This document shows, piece after piece, positions 1 through 8,839 of a stretch of 64,000 bases of DNA. The stretch's first letter is position 1. Each line of letters begins with the position of its first letter. The notes beneath the pieces are model-generated. The model did no database searches. It had not been told where the DNA came from and saw only the letters and a program-made list of their open reading frames with translations. Source of the stretch: Thermoanaerobacterium xylanolyticum LX-11 (lineage in GTDB: Bacteria; Bacillota; Thermoanaerobacteria; Thermoanaerobacterales; Thermoanaerobacteraceae); the NCBI RefSeq assembly GCF_000189775.2, contig NC_015555.1, forward strand, positions 2,470,359 to 2,534,358, given 5' to 3'. Position numbers and translations under genes: made by a program.

Positions 1-350
1 ACACTCTTAATCCTAAATTGGTAATCTTGTAATTTTAAAAACTCATTGTTTAATACTTCTGTCACAAAATTTAACATAAACTCTTTTTTGGGAGAGGTTA
101 TGTATAGGTATGTTTCGTCCAAAAACATTATCTCATCATCGATTATTTTGAGCTTTTTACTGCGCAATTGAGAAAAAGTAAATAATTTAAAAACCTTTTT
201 CCCATATTTATATCCTTTTTCGTGAAGGTGTTCCGCAAATTCTCTATTCGCTTTTTTTAAAGTGTTATATACCCATCCAGATAAAAAATAATTATAATTT
301 ATATTTAAGCTTTTATCTTCCTCTGGTAATAATGTTATTTTTATCCTCAA
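1..350 (-). CDS. cas6: Cas6 CRISPR pre-crRNA endoribonuclease, 5' part only (runs off the left edge)
   Basis: Cas6 cleaves the CRISPR precursor transcript into crRNAs. About 116 N-terminal codons are present. The protein starts MRIKITLLPEED and continues with YFLSGWVYNTL and YKYGKKVFKLFTFSQL, the beta1-alpha1 pattern of RAMP-type Cas6 proteins. I chose TTG at 350 because a GAGGTGG ribosome-binding site (356-362) sits five bases before it; the site overlaps the cas2 stop codon, so the two genes are tightly coupled. The gene is last in the visible cas operon, after cas2, whereas cas6 is often first in Tneap-type I-B operons. The catalytic and C-terminal halves lie outside the window. Confidence 0.85.
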   Translation of the reverse strand, partial: MRIKITLLPEEDKSLNINYNYFLSGWVYNTLKKANREFAEHLHEKGYKYGKKVFKLFTFSQLRSKKLKIIDDEIMFLDETYLYITSPKKEFMLNFVTEVLNNEFLKLQDYQFRIKS

Positions 351-360
351 TCGTACCACC

Positions 361-624
361 TCACAAAATATTATCAGTAGAATTTTTCTCTATTCCTATG
401 ATTCTTTTTGATAGCCACTTTTGAGAACTTGCTGTATATATCAAAACCGAGTCGCTTTCTAAATCCAAATGTCCTTTAAACCATAACATAATTCTATTTA
501 ATTGGGCTTCTGTTAATTCACCTTCAAATACTGAATTTTGCACCCAATTTAGATAAGTTTTCAAATATTTATTTACTTTTGCAACCTTTTTTTCATCAAC
601 ATCATAAACTATAAGTACATACAC
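361..624 (-). CDS. cas2: Cas2 spacer-acquisition protein
   Basis: Cas2 forms the structural core of the Cas1-Cas2 integrase that inserts new spacers. The 87-residue protein begins MYVLIVYDVDEKKVAKVNKYL, the ferredoxin-like Cas2 start with the conserved Asp after the first strand, and continues with WVQNSVFEGELTEAQL, the usual second signature. Length is normal for the family. It starts one base after the cas1 stop and overlaps the ribosome-binding site of cas6, so all three should be co-translated. Confidence 0.95.
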   Translation of the reverse strand: MYVLIVYDVDEKKVAKVNKYLKTYLNWVQNSVFEGELTEAQLNRIMLWFKGHLDLESDSVLIYTASSQKWLSKRIIGIEKNSTDNIL

Positions 625-625
625 T

Positions 626-1618
626 TTACCACCACATTTTTAATGATTCATATTTTTCTTCGTCTAATAAATGCTTAATAATTTTATAACATTCAAGTCT
701 TATCAGTCTTCTATAGCTTACGCTTCTATTTAAGCCAGGATGTTTAATAATAGTCCCCAATTTTTCTTCAAACTCTCTTTGAAATATAACTCTACCTTTC
801 TCATTCAAATAACACAGCTCTAGATCCTGATCAAAATGCTCTTCTCTTATCATTTTTTGATTTATCAAGCTAAAAATAATCCTGTCTATAATAATGGGCT
901 TAAATATTTCGCTTATATCAAGACTTAGAGAAAATCTCCTTTCGCCAGGTTCATGTAAATAGCTTATAGTGGGATTTAGCTGTGTATTGTAAATCTCTGT
1001 AAGAACAATAGAATACATCATCGAATTTCCAAAGGAAATCAATGCATTTATAGGATTATCCGGAGGATTCATCGTTCTATTCTTAAATACAAATTTTCCA
1101 TCAATTATTGTTTCAAAAGCAGAATAATATATATTTCTAATCCTGCCTTCCACACCCATTAGCTCATTTATTGTCTTTATATCCTTTAGGTTTTTTCTCT
1201 CGTTTTCAATCCTCTCTACAAATTCGTCTAATCCCTCTTTTCTATTGGCGTAATACTTAATGTTTTTTAATATATTATGACTGGCGCCATTTATAATTTC
1301 CTTTGCGATATTAAGTCTCTCCACATCATCTTTGTATTTTTCCACTTGCTTAACCAATAAAAAGCCTGAGGGCAAATGTTCTCTTGGATAAAAACTTCCG
1401 GAATAATAGCCGTAATAATTAAATACGTGCACTGTTATGTTGTTTTGTGCTAAAAAATTGATTGCTTTTGTATTAAAATCTATTTCTCCAAATAAAAATA
1501 TTTCTTCTACATTATTTACAGGTATAAACTTTTTCCCAAATGTTTCACTTTCAAAGAAAATGGTATTGTCTTTCCTGCTAAGTCGTCCACTTGTATTTAT
1601 ATATATGCTTTTTTTCAT
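626..1618 (-). CDS. cas1: Cas1 CRISPR integrase
   Basis: Cas1 is the metal-dependent integrase of CRISPR adaptation. The 330-residue protein has the expected all-alpha catalytic domain: Glu in the motif MGVEGRIRNIYY, His in SYLHEPGERR and the acidic residue in SLDISEIFKP, which together form the metal site. Length is typical of I-B Cas1. It sits between cas4 and cas2 with gaps of only a few bases, giving a contiguous cas4-cas1-cas2 adaptation module. Confidence 0.96.
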   Translation of the reverse strand: MKKSIYINTSGRLSRKDNTIFFESETFGKKFIPVNNVEEIFLFGEIDFNTKAINFLAQNNITVHVFNYYGYYSGSFYPREHLPSGFLLVKQVEKYKDDVERLNIAKEIINGASHNILKNIKYYANRKEGLDEFVERIENERKNLKDIKTINELMGVEGRIRNIYYSAFETIIDGKFVFKNRTMNPPDNPINALISFGNSMMYSIVLTEIYNTQLNPTISYLHEPGERRFSLSLDISEIFKPIIIDRIIFSLINQKMIREEHFDQDLELCYLNEKGRVIFQREFEEKLGTIIKHPGLNRSVSYRRLIRLECYKIIKHLLDEEKYESLKMWW

Positions 1619-1629
1619 AAAATCACCTT

Positions 1630-2121
1630 CTAACTAAAACACAATTCATAATAGCTGCACTTTGTGCAAACCCTACTTTTTACTATCGCCGGCGGTTTAT
1701 CTGCAGATTTTATTTTATTGATTTCTCCAATTATCTTTTTTATTTCATTTTCATCTTCTTCACTAAGATTAATTTCTTCTTTTGAATGGTTATCCATATA
1801 ATGTATGACACCCTTAACATTTTCCATTCCTTTTGTCTTTAAATAATAAATATAGTATAAAACTTGGTATTTAGTAGCTTCTTCCATAGCCTTACTCTTT
1901 TTGGTTTCATGTATTTCCATCTGATTTTTAATAAAATCGATTTTTATCCGTTCATCCAGCAAAATTTCTTTGTCTTCTCTTTGAAAACTTTTCTCGTGAA
2001 TTGCATTCCCTATGTCAACATAATCTGAATTATGTTCCATGTTTATTCCATGTGTGAAAAGCCATAATTTGTGTTTACAAACAAAATAATAATTTATCTC
2101 TGTACCTGTGACTAAATCCAT
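1630..2121 (-). CDS. cas4: Cas4 RecB-like nuclease
   Basis: Cas4 trims prespacers and helps select the PAM and orientation before integration. The 163-residue protein has the family layout: an N-terminal Cys in YFVCKHKLWLF, an acidic RecB-type nuclease core in the middle, and three C-terminal cysteines in RVCTKCSYYELCF that with the first Cys should bind an Fe-S cluster. It lies directly upstream of cas1, as in other I-B operons. Confidence 0.93.
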   Translation of the reverse strand: MDLVTGTEINYYFVCKHKLWLFTHGINMEHNSDYVDIGNAIHEKSFQREDKEILLDERIKIDFIKNQMEIHETKKSKAMEEATKYQVLYYIYYLKTKGMENVKGVIHYMDNHSKEEINLSEEDENEIKKIIGEINKIKSADKPPAIVKSRVCTKCSYYELCFS

Positions 2122-2139
2122 AATATCACCTTATCAATT

Positions 2140-4356
2140 TCATGGTGTAAATATATTATCATAAGTATTGCCAATGAGAAGCCCTAAATCTTTATCATAT
2201 TCGCAATATACAAAATCCACATCATAACCATTATTTTCAATAAGGCCCTGTTTTTTTAAAGATATATATCTACGTTGAGAAATTCCAACCATATACCCAG
2301 CCGCCTCAAAGTATTCTTTGTTTTTGACTTTATCAATGTATTCTTCTTTAAATATATACGGAACAACCTCTCTATTGTCAAACATCTCATAAAATTCTTC
2401 TTTTAAATGTTTATTTTCAATAAAAGGATATAACTGACTTATAACGCTTTTAAAGCTTTCTCTTGCTTTTAAAAATTCTTTATAATCTTTATCATCATAA
2501 CCATTTTTATAAGTCTCATTAACCAAATTTTGTATTAAATCTTCACTTAGTATATTACAATTACTTAAAAGCTCTAATGTTGTATTTACAACCTTTTGAT
2601 TTTTGTAAACAAATTTATCTTCTTCAGATCCTTTGGAAAAAATGTAAACTGGCGATGCATTCTTTATCCCTTTTCTGTTTACTCTGCCAAACCTTTGAAT
2701 TAGTGCATCAATAGGAGCAGGTTCAGTATATAAAATATCAAAATCTATATCAAGAGAAACTTCAATTGCTTGGGTACCCACTAACAATTGAACTTTGTTT
2801 AAACTATTTTCTATCCTTTCTCTATCCTTTAAAACAAATCGTGAATGAAGGAGAACACTTTTATTAGTGTATTTCTTTAATTCATTATAAATCTTTTGTG
2901 CACGATCAACTGTATTGCAAACAATAAGAACTTTTTTATCTTCTTTTATGTCTTTAATTATTCTGCTTATATTGAAAAAAACATCTCCTCCAATAACAGA
3001 AACTTTGTGTCTTGCAATTGCTTTAATTTCTTCTTTATTCGGCTCAATTAGGCTTTCTATATTTAATTCTTTCATGAAAAGTTTCTTCAAAAATTCCGGC
3101 AAAGTAGCTGACATAATAAAAATTTCCGCTTTATACTCTTCTTTCAAGTATTTTAAGCTTTCCAGTATTAAAGCGGTCGTATGTGGATCATAACTATGTA
3201 CTTCATCCACAATAAAAAGTCCGCCAGCCATTTCTCCTATATGCTGTTCAAATCCAGTAACGCTAAAAAAGTATTTTAATATTTGAAATGGAGTCAATAC
3301 TTTATATGGTTTAAAAATTTTTTTAGATAAATCATATTTTGTTTTAGCCTTATTTACAGCATCAAAATAATCTTCTCCTGATTTCGCAAACTCTTTATAT
3401 AGAAAATAAAAAGCCTTCCCATGAAGCAAAGCCACACTTTCATCTCCAAAAGAATTTTTTAGCCGATTGTACATAGCATTAATACTTGCAGTATAAGGCA
3501 ATACATAAAATACCCTTTTCCCCTTTGATTTGTTTTGATTGTAATTGCTCCACAATAGAGAAGCTTCAGTCTTTCCATACCCAGTTGGTGCAATTAAAAC
3601 AGCAGATCCTTTTGTATTCATAGCTTTTAATTGAGTATCTTTATATTTGTCAAATTTAAACAACACTTCCATATCTGAAATTGCTTTTATTATTTCTTCC
3701 TGAGAAGCTGATGATAAATGGTCACAAGCAGTCAAAAATCCTCTTAAAAATAACTTTCTTTTATTTTTCACGACTTTTTTATCTTCATAATCATTTAAGT
3801 ACTCTCTAACAGCAAAGTAAAAAACATCCTGTATTTCTTCAATAGATTCTACCTGTTTTAATCTAATTTCATATCCCAAATATTCTTTGCTCCACTCTGG
3901 CACCTCGCCTATCATATATTGCAAATACTTTATGTTACCATCTAATTCTTTCAACCTTTTTACATAATTATCCTTTCCTGATATCGTCAGAGTAGAATAG
4001 CTTTCCTGCAGTTCGTATAAATCTCTATGATGTGTGATAATCGCAAGAGCTATATCTTTTCGCACATCATCAGGATAAGAAAGGCATGAGATAAAGCCTG
4101 CTGATATTATCTCATGCCTGTAACCCCATGGCTTTCCTTCTTTTAGCATCCTTTGAAATCCTTCTGCCGCCTTCCCAAAATCGTGTAAAAATATTGCTGT
4201 AAATAAGTACTCGTAAAATTTTTCTTCATTGCAAATCTCAACAACTTCTGGGTAGGCATTTTTTAGACTTTCGAAAACTTGAAGTGCATTTTGTGTATGT
4301 TGAATAAGTGTTTCTTCTCCATATTTGCTACTTTTGGCTAATATTTTCTTGCCCAT
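2140..4356 (-). CDS. cas3: Cas3 HD nuclease-helicase
   Basis: Cas3 is recruited by Cascade to unwind and degrade target DNA. The 738-residue protein carries an N-terminal HD nuclease domain (FLHDFGKAAEGF, HD at about 58-59, and a second metal motif ITHHRD near 108-112) followed by an SF2 helicase: Walker A APTGYGKT at about 256-263, DEVH box at about 384-387, and QRFGRVNRKG near motif VI. HD and helicase are fused in one chain, the usual Cas3 arrangement. Its start overlaps the end of cas5 by 29 bases, indicating translational coupling. Confidence 0.96.
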   Translation of the reverse strand: MGKKILAKSSKYGEETLIQHTQNALQVFESLKNAYPEVVEICNEEKFYEYLFTAIFLHDFGKAAEGFQRMLKEGKPWGYRHEIISAGFISCLSYPDDVRKDIALAIITHHRDLYELQESYSTLTISGKDNYVKRLKELDGNIKYLQYMIGEVPEWSKEYLGYEIRLKQVESIEEIQDVFYFAVREYLNDYEDKKVVKNKRKLFLRGFLTACDHLSSASQEEIIKAISDMEVLFKFDKYKDTQLKAMNTKGSAVLIAPTGYGKTEASLLWSNYNQNKSKGKRVFYVLPYTASINAMYNRLKNSFGDESVALLHGKAFYFLYKEFAKSGEDYFDAVNKAKTKYDLSKKIFKPYKVLTPFQILKYFFSVTGFEQHIGEMAGGLFIVDEVHSYDPHTTALILESLKYLKEEYKAEIFIMSATLPEFLKKLFMKELNIESLIEPNKEEIKAIARHKVSVIGGDVFFNISRIIKDIKEDKKVLIVCNTVDRAQKIYNELKKYTNKSVLLHSRFVLKDRERIENSLNKVQLLVGTQAIEVSLDIDFDILYTEPAPIDALIQRFGRVNRKGIKNASPVYIFSKGSEEDKFVYKNQKVVNTTLELLSNCNILSEDLIQNLVNETYKNGYDDKDYKEFLKARESFKSVISQLYPFIENKHLKEEFYEMFDNREVVPYIFKEEYIDKVKNKEYFEAAGYMVGISQRRYISLKKQGLIENNGYDVDFVYCEYDKDLGLLIGNTYDNIFTP

Positions 4357-4975
4357 GTAAATATACTCCCCAATCTAATTCATCATCGTACCAAAAATTA
4401 TCTCCATTATATTCGATGAAATCTTTTAAAATATAATACGGTTTAATGCCAATCGCTTCCCTTGGAATAGTATTTGAAAAATACATAGGCAATGCTTGAA
4501 GAGGACCCCAGATGCCTTCCTCTTCAAAAGGTACCACTGTACCTCCAACCTTTTTATTACCATGTTTTTGCATTAAATCTACTTCTTTAACTTCCTCCAC
4601 CATCATCAAATCAGAACTTCTCCCCAAAAGAAGTGGATACTCGGGCTTTTTAAAAATTTCTTTAAAGCTTAAATCGGTCAGATACACATACAAATCTGGA
4701 TTCAACAAAAATTCTCTTTTATAAACATTAGATTTTGCACTATTGTCGCTTGAAAGCATGTATATGGTTTCTAAATCAACTCCTTTTGCTTCGCTTCTCA
4801 TCACATAACCTACTTTTGTATTTAAAGGTGTTACGTATTCTCCTTTTGCTGCAGAAATAAGTCCATATATAGTAGATACAGGAGGTACTGGCAAAGTAGG
4901 CTGATACCCTGTTATAAAAATTGGATATCTAAATGACGCAGTCCAACCTACAAGATGCACTCTCAAAACTTTCAT
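4328..4975 (-). CDS. cas5: Cas5 Cascade subunit (type I-B)
   Basis: Cas5 caps the 5' handle of the crRNA in the Cascade complex. The 215-residue protein has the Cas5 N-terminal signature GWTASFRYPIFITGYQPTLP followed by PPVSTIYGLISAAKG, matching the Cas5t form found with Cst1 and Cst2. It lies between cas7 and cas3, overlaps cas3, and follows cas7 by six bases. Confidence 0.93.
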   Translation of the reverse strand: MKVLRVHLVGWTASFRYPIFITGYQPTLPVPPVSTIYGLISAAKGEYVTPLNTKVGYVMRSEAKGVDLETIYMLSSDNSAKSNVYKREFLLNPDLYVYLTDLSFKEIFKKPEYPLLLGRSSDLMMVEEVKEVDLMQKHGNKKVGGTVVPFEEEGIWGPLQALPMYFSNTIPREAIGIKPYYILKDFIEYNGDNFWYDDELDWGVYLHGQENISQK

Positions 4976-4981
4976 GTTGCA

Positions 4982-5998
4982 TCACCTCTTATAAAAACCA
5001 CTAACCACTTGCTGAAATTTTGACACCGCCTCATTTACTGTTAAAAGATGTACTTTAATATTTTTTAATAACGTATCATTCAGTTCATTAACCATTCGTT
5101 TCAAATCTTCATTGTACTCATCCATAAATCCTTCTCTTTTCCCAATATAAACATCAGAAATAATATTTTCCCTATAATCCACGATAACCTCTTTTAAAGC
5201 TTTTACATTTATGGCAGCTTCTCCTTTGTCATCAACGGCAATATTCATGAATATGTTATTTCCGCAATTTAGGATAGCCAAAACTAAAAATTTTGGAGAA
5301 ACATCTGTCAGATGTGAAGTTTGCTTAGCTCCACCAAATATATAAGGCAGCACTCCTATTAAATCGCTTGCTCTTTTAGCCCTTACTTCCAGTGGTAACG
5401 TCACAATCTTTCCATGCTCTTCAACAAAACAATTATATTCTTCCCACTCTTTTTTATAAGCCTCTGTTATATTCATATAACCAGTTTTATTTTCACTGCT
5501 AAATCTGCCTACAGAGTCTAAATCAAGAGAAAAAATTCCTTTTAATACAGTTGAATAAAACTCATGTTCATACGGAACAGGATCGCCCTCATGTCTAGCC
5601 ATGACGCCAAAATCATTCACAATATTAACAGGTGTAACAGAAATCAATGGCGAACACTTAAAAGGTGATATTCTTGTCAAAGTTATACCTGATTTTTTCC
5701 CTATTGCCCGCATATATCCAAACACATCATCATCCGGGTATTTGAAAGGATCGGCTGCTGTAAAGGCTATTTTTGCTTCCCTTTCAATAGGCGATAATTC
5801 CCAACCAAAAACATTTTCTAATGAACTTCTCATCCAAAATCTAAAAGCTTGTCCCGAAACGTATACATATTCACCTTTACCTCTTCTTATTTTCTTTACA
5901 GCGATTGTATTTTCTGTCTTGGCTCCAATATCTGGTCCCGCATTATTCAATGCTGAAGCCGGAGCATCTATTAGCATAAAGCCATTTACATTATTCAT
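4982..5998 (-). CDS. cas7: Cas7/Cst2 (DevR) Cascade backbone subunit
   Basis: Cas7 polymerises along the crRNA to form the Cascade backbone. The start MNNVNGFMLIDAPASALNNAG, the YVSGQAFRFWMRSSLE segment and the glycine-rich RFSSENKTGYMN region match the Cst2/DevR branch. Two starts are possible; I prefer ATG at 5998, because a GAGGAGG ribosome-binding site lies nine bases before it. The upstream ATG at 6016 would place that site inside the gene. The protein is about 338 residues. The upstream neighbour is cas8b. Confidence 0.93.
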   Translation of the reverse strand: MNNVNGFMLIDAPASALNNAGPDIGAKTENTIAVKKIRRGKGEYVYVSGQAFRFWMRSSLENVFGWELSPIEREAKIAFTAADPFKYPDDDVFGYMRAIGKKSGITLTRISPFKCSPLISVTPVNIVNDFGVMARHEGDPVPYEHEFYSTVLKGIFSLDLDSVGRFSSENKTGYMNITEAYKKEWEEYNCFVEEHGKIVTLPLEVRAKRASDLIGVLPYIFGGAKQTSHLTDVSPKFLVLAILNCGNNIFMNIAVDDKGEAAINVKALKEVIVDYRENIISDVYIGKREGFMDEYNEDLKRMVNELNDTLLKNIKVHLLTVNEAVSKFQQVVSGFYKR

Positions 5999-6016
5999 AA
6001 ACCAATTCCTCCTCAT

Positions 6017-7396
6017 TTAAATCATTTCAATATCTTCATCTTTGCTTATAGTCTCATCTTCTTCAACTAAATCCTCTTTTATTTCCTTATCATTATTAAT
6101 TAACCAATCATGTAGTTGTTCATAAAGCCTAAAAATTATGAGATCTTGCGTTTCTCTCCAAGATAAATTTCCCTCAGGGAAAAGATACTTTTCGTATTCA
6201 TCAATGGAAAATAAAGGCTTCTCAAATCCAGCACTTATACGTTCTTTAATTATTAACCGCAAAACATTTCTGAATTCACCATAATTCTTTGCATTCTCAA
6301 GTTGGATAAGTCTTTTAATATTCCCTCTAATTTTTATGACATTAGCAATATCATCAGCAACTTTTTTTATTGTGTCTAATCTTTTAGCTTCCATTTTTCT
6401 CACTTCCTTCATGTAATATTCAAGAAAGCCCCACTTTATTAAAGTTTTCCTCTCATTAACATCCACAAAATACCTTAAAATTGACTGTCCTCTTAAAAGC
6501 CTTTCATAAACATCATTGTGTAAATTTTTATACTCATCTTCCTCATCTAAATTAACCTTTTTTGTTGTAAAGTATCCTCTCTTTATGACTTTCTTCCAAT
6601 TATCTTTCTCTTCATGCTGAAGAGCATAAGCCAAAAATTTAAATATCTCATCCGGCATATCATATATTGATAAGTTATCAAGTGGTGGTTGATTAAAATT
6701 AGTAAAATAATATAGTCTTATATTGGTATTTTCCTTATACCACTCTCTTCTATCATAGGTTAGTATAATGTCTGTAACCAAATGAAATAAAGCATTTACA
6801 GGATTTGTGTATCCTTCGTCATTACATCCAGTGTAATTCTTTGTAGCTTTTTGAATATCAATAAATGATTTGCATTTCTTAGCATAAATTCTCTCTGCTT
6901 CTTTATTATTCGATTGAACACATACTAAATTGCCACATTTATAAAAGATAAGCGGAGAAAATTGAATAGCTAAAGCACAAGCAGAACAATAATCAGCTCC
7001 ACCCTTACCGTAAGAAAAGAAATTCATAAAATCGCTCGTCCCTGTTAAAGGCACTTGAGTTTTTGTAAAATGCCTCTTTGAATCTCTTTTTCCACAAGCA
7101 ATACAATTTCCACTATTCCCTAAGACCAAAACTTCAGATAATAACTCATTAAGAAGCTTATCATATTCGCCTTTTTTGTCTTTAACACTTGGATTTGTCA
7201 ATTTACTATTTGGGAAAATAGAATACATTATCTTGTTCCAACTTTTTTGAACATATAAATCTGTTAACTCTGCAAATAAACTTCTTACCTCATAATCCTC
7301 TATCTCTTCCGGTTTTCCCTTGTCAAGCCATACCAACATGGCGGTTATACCAGCATCCACAAAAGGATTCCCCGTATATGTAAATATATTGTTCAT
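6017..7396 (-). CDS. cas8b: Cas8b1/Cst1 Cascade large subunit (CXXC-CXXC type)
   Basis: This is the large Cascade subunit, expected to read the PAM. The roughly 459-residue protein carries the two CXXC pairs that name the family: CIAC and, about 40 residues later, CSAC in YCSACALAIQFSPL, likely a zinc ribbon. The C-terminus is acidic (EEDETISKDEDIEMI). It is the first gene of the cas operon; a GGGGGTGG site precedes the ATG at 7396. Together with Cst2, Cas5 and Cas3 it defines subtype I-B of the Tneap type. Sequence identity across this family is low, so the call rests on the CXXC pattern and context. Confidence 0.9.
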   Translation of the reverse strand: MNNIFTYTGNPFVDAGITAMLVWLDKGKPEEIEDYEVRSLFAELTDLYVQKSWNKIMYSIFPNSKLTNPSVKDKKGEYDKLLNELLSEVLVLGNSGNCIACGKRDSKRHFTKTQVPLTGTSDFMNFFSYGKGGADYCSACALAIQFSPLIFYKCGNLVCVQSNNKEAERIYAKKCKSFIDIQKATKNYTGCNDEGYTNPVNALFHLVTDIILTYDRREWYKENTNIRLYYFTNFNQPPLDNLSIYDMPDEIFKFLAYALQHEEKDNWKKVIKRGYFTTKKVNLDEEDEYKNLHNDVYERLLRGQSILRYFVDVNERKTLIKWGFLEYYMKEVRKMEAKRLDTIKKVADDIANVIKIRGNIKRLIQLENAKNYGEFRNVLRLIIKERISAGFEKPLFSIDEYEKYLFPEGNLSWRETQDLIIFRLYEQLHDWLINNDKEIKEDLVEEDETISKDEDIEMI

Positions 7397-7544
7397 CAAT
7401 CCACCCCCTTCTAATACATACTCTTACACTTTTACCTTATATATTCTACAAAACCATCAAAAATCCTCCAAAATTTCCAAGTAAAATTTATAATTTTGAT
7501 ATAAAAAGTCGAAAGTATAAAACTAAAAGGAACATCGCTTAGTA

Positions 7545-7573
7545 TTGATTTAAAACAATTTTTGTGATACAAT
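7545..7573 (+). promoter_or_regulatory. Sigma-A type promoter of the DUF1646 gene
   Basis: TTGATT at 7545-7550 and TACAAT at 7568-7573 are separated by exactly 17 bases. Transcription would start near 7580 and run directly into the structured leader before the DUF1646 coding region. The site lies in the divergent gap between the cas operon and this gene. Confidence 0.6.
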
Positions 7574-7600
7574 TCAGTTTAGTTTAATAATTGTTTTTTT

Positions 7601-7680
7601 CGGTTGAGCAAGATTTTCTTGCTTCAAGATTTTTGGCTTCTAGGGTGGGAAGCTCATCGTCATGATGAGTTTTCTGCCTT
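7601..7680 (+). promoter_or_regulatory. Structured leader, candidate Na+-I (DUF1646-motif) riboswitch
   Basis: The leader between the promoter and the DUF1646 gene folds into two hairpins. The first pairs AGCAAGA (7607-7613) with TCTTGCT (7617-7623). The second pairs CTCATC (7653-7658) with GATGAG (7664-7669) inside an outer GGC (7635-7637)/GCC (7676-7678) closure that includes the purine-rich GGGTGGGAA. A T-rich run follows at 7679-7690, so the outer stem could act as a terminator. Na+-I riboswitches were first described as the DUF1646 RNA motif upstream of exactly this gene family. I recognise the context and a plausible fold but could not align to the published consensus. Confidence 0.5.
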
Positions 7681-7723
7681 TTTATTTTTGTTACATGTAT
7701 AAAAATAAAGAAAGGTGATTTAC

Positions 7724-8776
7724 ATGATTAACGCTATTTTGTTTGCAATACTATTAATAATACTAACAGTGCCTTTTTTTGTAAAGGCAATAGAAGATAA
7801 TATTGAATATTTTCTATTTGTCATGGGCATCATCGCAGTTACCGTATCAGGTGCAATGTCACTTGATCTTTTATCACATATATTAAAAAACCATCTTTTG
7901 TACATTATAACGGCTGCCGTTTTTATCAGCGGACTTTTATTTGAAATTTTTAAAATCAAAATCAAAGAATTTGTAAAATCAATTTTAAATCACATATCGC
8001 TTAAAATTTTTGTTTTTATGTTAATAGTCGTATTAGGACTTACATCAAGTATTATAACTGCGATTGTTGCTTCATTAGTTTTAGTTGAAATAGTTCACAT
8101 CTTGCCAATACATCACAAAGACAAAGTCGTCATCACTGTAATCGCATGCCTTTCGATTGGCTTAGGGGCAGCATTGACACCTGTAGGAGAGCCTTTATCC
8201 ACATTGGTAATCTCTGCTTTAAAAAAAGACTTCTTCTACCTTCTAAGAACGATTGGCATTTACATCGTACCTGCAATTTTTGTAATGGGTATTTTAGGCG
8301 CCTTTTACGTAAATAGATTTGCAGATAATGCGAAACCAAAGCAAGAGGAAGAATATTTTAAAGAAGAAGAAATGGAAATTAGACAAATAGAAAATATTAA
8401 GTTTATCGTCATCCGCTCAATAAAAATCTTCATATTTTTATTAGCTTTAGAACTTTTAAGTGCCGGATTTAAGCCGTTGGTTGACAACTATGTAATGCAC
8501 ATGAACGTTCGACTTTTATACTGGGTAAATATGATTTCAGCAGTATTAGACAATGCCACATTAGCAGCAGCGGAAATAAGCCCTGCAATGGATCCCGAGC
8601 ACATCCGCGCTATTCTGATGGGACTTTTAATAAGCGGGGGCATGTTGATACCCGGAAATATACCAAATATTATATCTGCAGGAAAGCTGGAAATAAAAAG
8701 CAAAGAGTGGGCCAAAATAGGGATTCCCATATCTATGGCAGTTTTAGTTGTTTGCTATATATTTGTTTTCATTTAG
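7724..8776 (+). CDS. DUF1646 family predicted cation transporter
   Basis: A membrane protein of about 350 residues with some ten hydrophobic segments, belonging by sequence to DUF1646 (predicted Na+/cation transporters, related to the arsenic/Na+:H+ antiporter class). Two conserved re-entrant-type motifs are visible: ALTPVGEPLSTLV in the first half and LDNATLAAAEISPAMDPEH with GGMLIPGNIPNIISAGK in the second, the internal two-fold repeat expected of ion-transporter folds. ATG at 7724 follows AAAGGTG by seven bases. The structured leader upstream suggests ion-responsive control, probably to Na+. The transported ion is inferred, not shown by the sequence. Confidence 0.85.
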   Translation: MINAILFAILLIILTVPFFVKAIEDNIEYFLFVMGIIAVTVSGAMSLDLLSHILKNHLLYIITAAVFISGLLFEIFKIKIKEFVKSILNHISLKIFVFMLIVVLGLTSSIITAIVASLVLVEIVHILPIHHKDKVVITVIACLSIGLGAALTPVGEPLSTLVISALKKDFFYLLRTIGIYIVPAIFVMGILGAFYVNRFADNAKPKQEEEYFKEEEMEIRQIENIKFIVIRSIKIFIFLLALELLSAGFKPLVDNYVMHMNVRLLYWVNMISAVLDNATLAAAEISPAMDPEHIRAILMGLLISGGMLIPGNIPNIISAGKLEIKSKEWAKIGIPISMAVLVVCYIFVFI

Positions 8777-8794
8777 CTGCTTCTAATATTCACC

Positions 8795-8828
8795 AAAAAA
8801 GGTATGCTAAAGTCAAGCATACCTTTTT
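8795..8828. terminator. Bidirectional rho-independent terminator
   Basis: AGGTATGCT pairs with AGCATACCT around a seven-base loop, flanked by A and T runs on both sides. It lies between two convergent genes (DUF1646 and the YkgJ-like gene) and can serve both. Confidence 0.85.
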
Positions 8829-8839
8829 CTTATCGTTTA

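Noticed and set aside
1..7396. A CRISPR array inside the window
   Set aside because: No regularly spaced repeats occur near the cas genes or anywhere else in the window; the array presumably lies beyond the left edge.
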